In this document: in pieces, positions 45,844 to 55,490 of the stretch
Numbering within the stretch: the stretch's first letter is position 1
Layout of the letters: the number at the start of each line of letters is the position of its first letter
NCBI GenBank assembly: GCA_037349105.1
Contig: JAYJMM010000038.1
Coordinates: 806,001 to 870,000, forward strand
Length of the DNA: 64,000 nt
Reading direction: 5' to 3'
Origin: Limnomonas spitsbergensis
Lineage: Eukaryota; Chlorophyta; Chlorophyceae; Chlamydomonadales
Position numbers and translations under genes: made by a program
The notes under the pieces: model-generated
Seen by the model: the letters and a program-made list of their open reading frames with translations, nothing else
What the model was told of the DNA's origin: nothing
The model's database searches: none

Positions 45844-48800
45844 ATGCAACTCTCCCGCGCATCGTCGCATCTTTTAGGGCGCCGATCAATTTCATTACTA
45901 CGTTCGCTTGCGGCCAGGCCGGCAGGTGCTAGTAGGATGGTCACATCTTGTGCTGCCAAAAAGCTCATCGCTCTTGATTTTGATGGCGTTGTTTGCGACA
46001 GTGTGGGCGAGAGCAGGTGCGTATCTTCAATGGTCTCGCGATATGCTCAAGCAAGATCCTATGTTACTCTCGCCTGATCTGACTCACCCAGCTAATATTT
46101 GTTATCAGCCTCGCCGGCATGAAGGCAAGTCATGGCGAGAAATGCATGGCTGGAACTAACGGCAAAGCATGGCTGTGACTCATGCTCTGACAAATCAGGC
46201 ATGCCATACATCACCTCAACAGCTGGGAATGGGTTTTGAGCCATATATTGATGTGCAAGAATATCTGTATGATCCTGAACATCTGATAACGAGTGCGTCT
46301 TCATATCCCAAGGGAAGGTTGGCTTCCCTAGCCAGCAGCAGGTGAAATAGAATTCACCTTGGATCCATGCAGGCGGCTGCTCGTGTGTGGCCACATATCT
46401 TCAATACCCCTGAAGCTGAGGCAAGGAAAGAGGAGATGGTTGAGAAGATGAGGGCTGTCCGACCTGTGATTGAGACTGGGTGGGTGGGTGTTAAGGAGAG
46501 TGATTGATACAGGTGGTTGGTTGGGCAATTAAACTGTTGATCAAGACAGGGTGAGTGAGTGGGTGGGTGGGTGGTCAGTAGGGTGATTGTGACAGGGTAA
46601 TTGGCTGGGTAGTTGAATAGGTGATAGGTGATGAGGCAGGGTGGGTGGGTGGGTGTTTGAGACAGGGTGGGAGTAACAAACATTAAGGGTATGGTACATC
46701 ATTGGCCCTGTATACAATTGTTGGACCTCTCCATGGTCAATATGACCTCATGTTGACTGCGAAGGGAAGAGTATGGACATAATCACGGAACAACCACCCC
46801 CTGGGGATTCGTGTTTATTGAATGCACCTCAGCTACTTTTCAGCTACGCCTATATCTGAGGGGGCTGGTGTAGCAAGCCTTCCTACTTGGCTCTCGCAAG
46901 GTGTCATCCTGATCGAACCACCAGTGGCTCTTCTCCGGGCCGGAGACCAGTGTTAATTTCTTTGGCTGCGAGGTCACCTTTGCTGCGCAGCCCCGCGGCC
47001 GACCAGGGTCCGATCGGGACCAAGCCTGGGCGGGCCGGGGGCCCAAGCAGCATGGCTGGCAGAAACCTGGGGTCTCTGCCCGAAGACCAGAGTTTAGCTG
47101 ATACAAAGCTCAGTCAGAAAAAAAAAACTCCAAAAGGTGGTGTAGTGCGCACCAATGTAGACACTGCGGTTCAGCCCTGCTGGTGATAGATGTGAAATGT
47201 TGCAAGCAGCATCAGCAGCAAGCAGCAGGAGCAGCAAAAGCAGCAAGCAATAACAGCTGCAACAAATGCAACCAAGAACAGCAGCAGCAACAAATGCAGC
47301 CGCGTTAAGCCTTGACATTCGCCTCCCCTCTGATGCTAGAAATGGCATATCATGTGTTGTGTCATCTAGCTTGTCATGGGGAGTGTCACGTCTGCCCCTG
47401 GAGCCTGGACCTGAATACTGCTGAAATTTTTATTCACATCGCAGGTATGAGAACATTGTGCAGATTCGATGCCTGTACGAGGGTGTGTCTGTGAGCGAGA
47501 TTCTGGCAGGATGGGAGCCGCTGTGTGCCAAGAAGATGACGGAGTGGGCGCTCAATCGATCGGAGGTGCGTCGCGTGCTTGCCGTGATTATTTATTATCA
47601 TGAGGGTGTGTCTGTGAGCAAGATGCTGGGAGAATGGAGGCGATGCGTTCAAAGAGGAAGATGACCGAGCGGGCGCTCAATCGGTCCTCAAGGGGGATTG
47701 CACCTCTGCCATAAATTTTGCTTTCGAACCTTCAAAAACAGTTTTCAACTTGTAGCATTTCTAAAATCTTGAAATGCTTTGGCAGCTGAGTCCACATGCC
47801 GCGCACTTTTTTTGGAGACAAAGATTCTCACCTGACATGTCAGTTACTCGTAGGTCATGCCAGGCTTAATTGCAACCTAGTAGGTTTTGACCAGGGTATG
47901 TGCCCATTATTTCTTTTCGCGTGCATAATAGGGCCGGGGGAGGGGCTGTTTGGACCAAAGTCGACCAGCCTATGGGGGTAGCCCTAGCTGAAGGGTTTGC
48001 TGCACTAAGCCACTACAGCAGTTGTCCATGAAGTAGCTGAGTTATAGCTGAGGATACCTTAAATATGCAAGATAAGGTGCAGCCAAAACCCGATGCGGAG
48101 TTTTTGAAGACTGATCTATGCTCTCAATTATGTGTCCAGAATTAGTGTCCCAAAGAAGTTCCCAAAAGAGGAAGCACTGAAAAGTGCGTCAAGCATTCGC
48201 CTTACTGGAATCTTACAGCAGAGATTCTGCAGTAAGATTCCTGGGAGTAAGATCCTGGATTCCTGGGAGTAGGATCCTGGATTCCTGGGAGAAGATTCCT
48301 GGGAGTAGGATCCTTGATTCCTGGGAGTAAGATTTCTAGGGAGGAGTCCTGCAGAGATTCAGCAGACTTCTGCCTTCCAATTTTCCTTATATGTCTAGTT
48401 GTCTACTATTCCGAAGGTGCCAATGTCCGTTTTTAAGCTGCATCACAGGATATTTACAGTGCTGGCAAAACACCTTGTTATGCTGTGATACTTGCCTATT
48501 TAGTGGTCTTCAAGTTTAATTTCTTAGAACTTAATGGTGTAACAGACGCCAAGTGTGCGAATTTTCTGCTAGAACTCAGGAGTGCAAGTTTGTTCTCTAC
48601 ACAGTATCAGGGACAGCGCCGTTACACTGCTTATTTGGAAAGCGTTATTTATTTTAGTACTGCTTGCGGTACGAGCTGTACTGTGTACCGTCTACAGCAA
48701 CACTGCGTACATGCTTCCCGCCTTACGATGCCCGCTATGTTCGGACAGCTCAGAGGCAAATGGATCCAACAAGATCTGCATGGAAGCTGCATCATGACCA

Positions 48801-51800
48801 TGTTCGGGTCTGGCAAACACATTTTTTTTGAATTGATGGAAATCTCTGCTTGACCAGCAAGTATCGGAATGAGTTCTGTGCAACATGCCGGGGTGCCTGC
48901 TGTAACAGGCCTGTGACAGGATTGACAGGACTGTAACAGGACATGCTGCCTGCCTGCAGATGGTGACTATATTTGGACAGGTCAGAGACGAGTGGATCCA
49001 GCAGGACCTTGCCGGCTGGTTGGCGCCCAATCGGATCTACGAGGGGGTCGCAGATGCTGTCAGATCTGCAATGGGAAAGCACGAGGTGTACATCGTGACC
49101 ACCAAGCAGGCAGGTGGTGGCTGGAGTTGAAGCGCTTGCCTTTTTCCTGAAAAAATCTTTCACTCTAGGATCAGCTGCATGTCAGCTAAACTCCAGCCTC
49201 TGGCAGGCGGCCCCATTTGTGGCCAGCCACGCTGCTTTGACAAGTTATCGTAGTCCGGCCCAGGTTGGGTCCCCGTAAAGCCTTCTGCGGCCGCGGGGCG
49301 GCCTGCCGAAGGTGGACTTGTAGCCGAAGAAAATGGAACGCTGTACCTAACATTTGACATCCCTTGAGCACCTGACAAGGGTATGCGGGCGTTTCTCGGG
49401 TTTGTCCCAACTGGGGGGTCGTAGACCGGTCCAGGCTTAAGTCGAATCGGGCCATTGGCGGCCCCTGGTCGGCCCGACGGAGGTGACTTGTAGCCGAAAA
49501 ATAATTACTTCTTGTTACCTGGTATTAAATCTTCATGATCAATCTAGTTGAGGTGCCCACGGACGCCTCCAAGCCGGAAGATAGCGGCTGCTTTCTGCGA
49601 GGCTCAGCTACAACTCAGCCATATCATGGCCCACGGACATGGTGGCCTAGCACAGCAAGCCCTTAAGCTTGGGCTACTGGCCGTAGGCTGCTTGAGGCTC
49701 GGTTCCCTTCAGCCCAGTGGTGGCGGCCCGGTTGCTGCCCCCCTCCTTTTAAGCTGCTCTGGTGCAAAGTGAAATAAGCACTGCAGGTGGTGGCTGGGAT
49801 CAAGAAACCCAGGTTCATCTTTGGAACTGTTAGTAGAGCGACACCGTTAGGAGACATGGTCTGCGAGCTCTTAAACCCATTTGCATCCCTGCCGCTGAGA
49901 CAGACCTGGTGGCCTGGCCTATGTTTGTTTTCTTAGCCCTGATTTTTTGTCATTTTTCGGACCTGGACAAAATGTGTCGTGCAGGAACCAGCAGCTGATG
50001 TGCTGCTGGTTCATGCACAGCACAGGTTTTGATCGGCTACCTTGAGGTGCAGATGCAAAGGTAGGGCAACAATTCTAAATTAATACACCGGAGGCCGGAA
50101 ATTTATACGGTTTAAATACGGCATGTTCACGGATTGTCGAAGGCAGGCGAGCGACAAAGGTCAGGCCAATCAAAGGAAGTAAACGCCCGATCCCTTCTCT
50201 AGCTCATCAAGTATATTTGTTCTGTGCTTCAGCCACGCAAGGCAGGGCAGCCCCTAGGCAGCCCCACCGCTTCCCTTTCAGTTGCTACATCACACGTGAC
50301 ATGACCTGCGGCCAAAAGAAAGCAAGTCCTGCTGCTTGTGAAGGCCGGTCAAGCTTTGGTCCCAATCAGCCCAGCTGTGGCGTCCCTGAGGCCTCCTGAA
50401 GGTGATATTGAGCGCTCTAAAATTAAGACTTGTACACCATGGCAGGCCCACTATACGGAGCTTCTCCTCAAGGACATGGCAGGCATTGCTTTCGACAAGG
50501 AGCGTATCTTCAGCCAGACTGTTAGCGGCCGGCCCAAGACCGAGGTTCTGGACGCCCTGTCAGCGAGACACCCTGGTACGGAGGACCTCATTTTTGTCGA
50601 GGACAAGCTCAGCACGCTGGAAAAGGTGGGTACGGTACTGCTGGCAATGAGTGCTGCATCGGTACGTTCTTGTGCTGTGGGCTAGTGGTTGGCATGTGTG
50701 CTTTTGGGGGGGGGAGGGGGCTATGATATTTTCTTCCCCTTACTTCCCTAGGCATGAGCCAAGAATCGTTCAGGGCTGGGGGGACCACATCTTGGACATG
50801 TAGAGGCCCTGAATCTAAATAAAATGCAGTTTCCTATTCTGGGGCTTTGCTCCTTGCCTACCTTCCGTAAATTGCCATAGGGTCCACGCACCCTCCATAC
50901 AAATAATCTAACATTTAATCGCGCGGCTAAGAAACAGTTAAAACAGCAGCGCGGCGGCGAAAATTTGATTGAATTAAACGCCGCGTAGCAGGTTATGTAA
51001 TCAAACATCGCGCATCAGTTACAATCATGTTAAGTTCCGTCCGTGCAGCGCTTTAAGCCAATACAGTAAAACTCTGTCAAACCCCTTGTTTGATGCCAGG
51101 AAGGACAGTACACGGTCAGCAAAACTCAGCATTGTCATCCTCCTCTTTACCGCCTCCAGAACGGAACCCTTTGGAGAAGACCACCCTGGCCGGTTCCTGG
51201 CCTCAGGAAACGTGTGGCTGTTGGGGCCCCAAAACGTCAGCTGTCTTCAGCACCCGTCTCTGCCCCCAGGATTGAGCTTCACTATGGGAAGTGGCGTGAG
51301 GATCACTAGACGGTTGTCGAATCAAACAGTCGCGCACTAGTGCGCGGTTTTAGTATCTATTAATAATTATTGTTTAATTAATAGTTGCTTGAGCTTCTGA
51401 GTGACACTCGGCGCAATTTTTGAATTATTATTACTGGGCAGCTATGTCTGTAGTTCTGCACAGGCCAATCATTAATAAATTTTGATCGAAATTCATCATG
51501 ATCTACCGTAGCTGTTAAGGAGCTACGCAGATTTCATGTTTATTGTTTCACTCCATTGGTTGCCAAGAAGGCGCTCGTGACCCCGAAACAACATGCACCA
51601 GGGTGCATGCCATGATCAGGTGCGCTTGCAATAACTGCCTTGTCTGGCACAACCATCACAACTGTCACACAGCCGCAGCAAGCTGACATCTGCATGCCAT
51701 GTACCGGTATACCGTAGTCACGGGCGTGTTTCGTTGTTTTGATCGTTGTTCAAGGAGCAACGAAATCAGTTGTGAAAATGTTTTCACTGGATTTTTTATG

Positions 51801-52580
51801 TTAGGGGGCAACGAATCAAAACAATCGCCAAAACAGCGACTTTTTAAGCTACAACGAACTTTGAAAAACAACAAAACACGTCCGTGACTACGGTATACCT
51901 TGAGCCATAGCCCCTGAACCCTCCCAGGTATTGTACTTGTCATTTGCATACGTGCACCTCTAAGGAAAATGTTTTGTATTTTATAGGTCTACGCAGTCTT
52001 TCATTTGACATAAAAAATCGAAATCATCCTTGCAAGTCGCAACATTGTCAAAAGCCGTTGCTTGAGCGGATTTTGTAATATACCAGGCAGCCAAATTACC
52101 ACCGCACCTTTTGTTCTGGAATTGTTGTATAGCTCGCAAGCAGTCCGCGCACCTCTTAAAATCATTCTGCGTGGAGGAAATCAGCAACTATCATTTTTGC
52201 CTGGTGGCATTTTGGCTGTTTGGGGACTTCAAATTTCAAATTTGCTAGGGAATAATTGATTAAATAAATTAAATGGCAGGTCTCCATTGCGGACTATGAT
52301 TCTGCATGTAGGCAGATTTGCAGTATGGTATGCAAGGACCTAAACCCTCCAGCCTTCCTGGTATGGCAGGACCCAAAACCCATCCATGTACATGCTAGGA
52401 CCCTCAACCCGTATCCCTCAACCCTTGAACTACCAGGTTTGCAAGGACCCTGATTTCAACGCGTGGCGGCTCTACCTCGTGGACTGGGGATATAACACTG
52501 AGCTAGAGAGGCAAAGGGCTGCGGAGAACCCCCGCATAGAGGTCATCAGCAGGCAGCAGTTTGCCGACCTGTTGGCTTAG
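45844..52580 (+). CDS. HAD-superfamily hydrolase, plant/algal organelle-type, six exons
   Basis: Exons: 45844-46016, 46351-46479, 47445-47565, 48960-49109, 50446-50625, 52437-52580, giving 298 residues. Phases agree throughout. HAD motif I is DFDGV with D45 and D47; motif II is VTT (187-189); motif III is K222 in GRPK; motif IV is ED (243-244). These are the Asp nucleophile, acid/base and metal-binding set of HAD phosphatases. Residues 1-40 are rich in Arg, Ser and Ala and lack acids, resembling a plastid or mitochondrial transit peptide. From memory it resembles a conserved plant family of uncharacterised HAD-like proteins (for example At2g45990), including the C-terminal LVDWGYNTELER region. 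The substrate is unknown. Least certain is the exon 2 acceptor (TAG at 46348-46350), chosen to keep frame and match the family. Intron 4 needs a GC donor. Confidence 0.8.
46480..47444 (+). other. Intron 2: GT-rich minisatellite and CAG/CAA tract
   Basis: 46480-46680 holds GGGTGGGTGGGTG words alternating with TGATTGAGACAGGGTGG-like units that begin at the donor itself. 47197-47302 is a CAGCAG/CAACAA-rich low-complexity tract. The donor is GTGGGT and the acceptor is ATCGCAG. Confidence 0.7.
47601..47692 (+). pseudogene. Decayed duplicate of HAD exon 3
   Basis: GAGGGTGTGTCTGTGAGCAAGATGCTGGG...GCGCTCAATCGG parallels exon 3 codon by codon (EGVSVSKMLGEW; KMTERALNRS). An internal frame disruption is present, and the donor after the final codons is lost (AAGGGGGAT). 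It lies about 35 bp downstream of exon 3, within intron 3. Confidence 0.75.
48233..48350 (+). repeat. Minisatellite in intron 3
   Basis: About five copies of a 17-22-bp unit of the type GATTCCTGGGAGTAAGATCC. Confidence 0.85.
48728..48790 (+). pseudogene. Decayed duplicate of HAD exon 4 (5' half)
   Basis: Encodes MPAMFGQLRGKWIQQDLHG, clearly parallel to MVTIFGQVRDEWIQQDLAG at the start of the genuine exon 4 (48960). Homology stops after about 20 codons; no donor follows. It lies 230 bp upstream of exon 4, in intron 3. Confidence 0.75.
49110..50445 (+). other. Intron 4 (GC-AG)
   Basis: The exon reads ACC-ACC-AAG-CAG and is followed by GCAGGT. Using GC as donor gives phase 0 and an exact fit to the family (TTKQ followed by AHYTELLL). 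The nearest GT (49114) would leave phase 1, with no matching acceptor. The intron also contains two related words (GTGGACTTGTAGCCGAAGAA and GTGACTTGTAGCCGAAAAAT) from an unidentified repeat. Confidence 0.6.
50626..52436 (+). other. Intron 5
   Basis: Donor GTGGGT, acceptor TACCAG. It contains the MITE at 51706-51899; otherwise no gene or RNA is recognised. Confidence 0.7.
51706..51899. mobile_element. MITE-like element with terminal inverted repeats
   Basis: 194 bp. The ends read GGTATACCGTAGTCACGG and its near-perfect complement CCGTGACTACGGTATACC, with inverted similarity extending through GTGTTTCGTTGTTTT for ~45 bp. TA immediately outside CCGTAGTC...GACTACGG is compatible with a TA target duplication, as in Tc1/mariner- or Harbinger-derived MITEs. 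Non-coding. Confidence 0.7.
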
Positions 52581-52594
52581 TTCCAATCTATGTT

Positions 52595-52600
52595 AATAAA
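52595..52600 (+). promoter_or_regulatory. Possible polyadenylation signal AATAAA
   Basis: AATAAA lies 15 bases after the HAD stop codon. This is close to the stop, so a more distal signal may be the real one. Confidence 0.35.
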
Positions 52601-52641
52601 AATGCTGTGAAGGACAATGGGCAACGGATGATCCCTTCGAC

Positions 52642-52680
52642 GAGGTAATCAGTAGGCGGAATTTGGACATGTTAGCTTAG
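52642..52680 (+). pseudogene. Decayed duplicate of the end of HAD exon 6
   Basis: GAGGTAATCAGTAGGCGG...TTAGCTTAG encodes EVISRRNLDMLA-stop, parallel to EVISRQQFADLLA-stop of exon 6. It lies 60 bp downstream of the gene. Confidence 0.7.
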
Positions 52681-52916
52681 CATGTTGGGTTGTAGACAGG
52701 GTTTGTATAGCCTTTACCCTGACCGTTCTCAGTTGTTTTGCCATCGAAGACCTTGCCACTGTCCATTTGTTACATACACAAAAGTGTGCCCAAAACAAAA
52801 GAGTCGCTGTTAACTGTTGCAGCAATATATATGAACGGTACATACGTAGTACTGTTTTTAAAACATCCATGTAATATGTTTACGGTATTTACGGTTTTAC
52901 AGTTTTGCCCAGGGAG

Positions 52917-53144
52917 GAGAGTCAAGAACGTTACACCTCTGGGCCCGCTCAAAGCTCGGCCGCATGGGCGCCCAACTGTTCAGGAGGGAGAAGGAAGAGG
53001 GGGGGGACAACAGGAGAGGCCGGGAGGTTAAAGAAGACCAACTCCGACACCTGAGTTCCACTAGAGAGTGGCCTTGAACAATGCCTCTCAAAAAAAAGCC
53101 ACAAAAGCAAGCGTATCCCACCCCTGCTTGGCCGCGAGGGCGCC
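52917..53144 (-). mobile_element. LINE 3' fragment, left part
   Basis: Minus-strand LINE 3' end (GTCAAGAACGTTACACC at its left edge), related to 44822-45361. It is interrupted at GAGGGCGCC by the 9.2-kb element and resumes at 62312. Confidence 0.6.
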
Positions 53145-53995
53145 TGTCGCACCATAAAGCAGTAAACGTGCCAATATGGTAAACTCCGGAATCTCCGGTA
53201 AAGGCGCCTTAGAGAAGTGTCCTTCTACTCATAAACACGGTACATTACCGTACACACAGACTCCTTGTACTTCAGACAAGAGCTGTTAACTGGCTACTGT
53301 AAGGTTCGGCCCTAGCAGGAAGTCTCTCTGCCTAGGGGTAATGTCTGGGTGTCCCTGTCTTGTGGGTACCGCCCCTACTACTTCACTACTGAGAGCGGGG
53401 ATGCTCGGGGTTGCGAAGGAACGGCGACGGAGGTGACTTTGTCCGTGGGTTTTGTCGCCGGGCGGACTCAGCTGGAAGCTGGTACGCCGAGAGCTCCTGG
53501 TCGGCTTTGCGCCTCCTGGTCTATTTAGGTGAATATCTGCTTGGGACTGCTTGCCTGATTAGTCGTCTCCGATGGACGAGTAGTCAGGGATAGCTCCGTA
53601 GATCGCGTCGGCTGGGGATGACCAGTGATCTGGATGGGGCTCGCTTGTCACTTGCTTATGCTATCACCACTTTCCGTGGTGCTAGACTTGACTGAAGCGT
53701 AAGGTACTGACTTAGTGGCGAGCAAGGGCTAGTATCCGTGAGAGCTAGGCCTATACTCTTTACACCAGAGGCCTGTCCTTCAAAAGGGACAAAAGGTAGT
53801 AGCTTAGGCAATTGCCGGGATACAGGGACCCGGCAGGCCCAATTCAGAGTACAGATTATGCTAAATCACCCTGCGTAAGCGGGTTTCTAGGTCTCAGTTC
53901 AAATCCGGAGACTCCGCAGATAAGCTGCGGAGGCTCCGCGGCCGCTAACTGCGGTCTAAACGGTTCTGTCGCGTATACGGTAATATATTGTGACA
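53145..53995 (-). repeat. Complete terminal repeat (A1+B1, 851 bp)
   Basis: LTR-like: TGTCGCACC...ATTGTGACA. It is separated from A2 by only GC, giving the junction GACAGCTGTC, a perfect 10-bp palindrome. Confidence 0.85.
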
Positions 53996-53997
53996 GC

Positions 53998-54240
53998 TGT
54001 CGCACCATAAAGCAGTAAACGTGCCAATATGGTAAACTCCGGAATCTCCGGTAAAGGCGCCTTAGAGAAGTGTCCTTCTACTCATAAACACGGTACATTA
54101 CCGTACACACAGACTCCTTGTACTTCAGACAAGAGCTGTTAACTGGCTACTGTAAGGTTCGGCCCTAGCAGGAAGTCTCTCTGCCTAGGGGTAATGTCTG
54201 GGTGTCCCTGTCTTGTGGGTACCGCCCCTACTACTTCACT
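53998..54240 (-). repeat. Partial repeat A2 (243 bp)
   Basis: Identical by eye to 53145-53387, then leaves homology abruptly at CTTCACT/CGCCCC. A2 and B2 together reconstruct the intact A/B junction with no base lost or duplicated. Confidence 0.9.
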
Positions 54241-55490
54241 CGCCCCCCGCTCCTCAGCGTTAAGCCTAAAGGGCATGCGCTGGGAGCTGGAAAAAGGGGT
54301 CGGTACTGAAAGAAAGAAACTTCTGGCAATATGTACACCTCAGAAGATCAAAATATCAAAGCAAATCTGCCGGGTTCAGGCCGTCCCCCGCATCTGCCTG
54401 GTTCAGGCTATATACACACATCAGCCTGGTTCAGGCTGTTTTCAAAGCAAAATCTGTACGCCCAGAACTTGTCAGTTCCCTAACACTGAAGCCTCCTAAA
54501 CATCTGACTGCAATCCAGCCAGTCGGTAAAAAAAATTCCCTGAAGAAAATCCACTGCAGGAAATGTGCTGCACATCCACACAAGGAAATTCATCAAAGAA
54601 AAAATTCACTGAAACCCGTGGCGGACCCTAGGTCCACCCACGGTTCTGCACACTTGACAAAGGCCTCTGGGACCCTGATCTCTCTCCTGCCTGATCGGGG
54701 CACACAGAATCCGGTACCGTCACCAGTGTCATGCTTGGTTGCAGGCATTAAAGGGTCAGAACCCATCAGAAACCCTCAGCAACCATCAGAAACCATCAGA
54801 AATCATCAGAAACCATCAGAAGTCATCAGAAATCGGAATCTTTAAACTTCTGGAAAATATGTACGTAGAAGCTCAAATCGTCTTAGCAAATCTGCCTGGT
54901 TCAGGCCTTCTTCAATCAGAACTAAAAAAATCCACCGAGTCTCAGCTGAAGCGCAATGCGCAGAATCCTACAAATCCAGGCTGTTCAGCCCACTACTGGC
55001 TAGCAAACAGAGAAATTTTCAAAGTTATCAGGTTAAGCTAAGAACAACCGCTGCTCTCGCCCCACTGCGCCATAGCCGCCTGGTCTTCAATGGCCACAGG
55101 AGATGTGCGCCGTAGCAGCGTGATCCGCCCCCTGCTGTGTTATCATCGCCCGAGTTGACTAATTCTCCTCGCTCATCATCTTCATAACATATGTACTACC
55201 GTAGCCTTGCTGCTACGGTGGTTGAGAAACAAATTTTCACTATGTTGTTGCGATAGCTTTAACTCCAATCCTGCATCTTCCGTCTTCGGTCCGCTGGCTG
55301 CCGGCCCACTGCCTGCCGGGTACTAGGACAAGCCGCGCTGCGTCTGCATTTTCTGCTCTGTAGGCGCCTGCCCGCTCCTTGCCAGTTACGGCGTGGGTAA
55401 CGTCACGTGCTCAGCGGCCTTGTCGCTCTGGGCTCGGCCTCAGGTCTCGGTAAGCTCCGCAAGGGCTGACTCCTCCTCTTTGTTGGAAGC
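54241..55490. other. 3' non-coding part of the split-repeat element
   Basis: No reading frame of note. A 10-bp repeat (AACCATCAGA type) occupies 54759-54832. CTGGTTCAGGC words recur at about 54370-54440 and 54896. Confidence 0.7.

Noticed and set aside
45844..46077. Reading the first HAD exon as a complete 77-residue gene
   Set aside because: The frame crosses a GTGCGT donor and loses family similarity there; the remaining motifs are found in frame-compatible downstream exons.
53145..53995. Solo LTR independent of the neighbouring element
   Set aside because: The flanking CGCC pair and the related empty site show that 53145-62311 inserted as one unit, although a nested origin inside it cannot be excluded.
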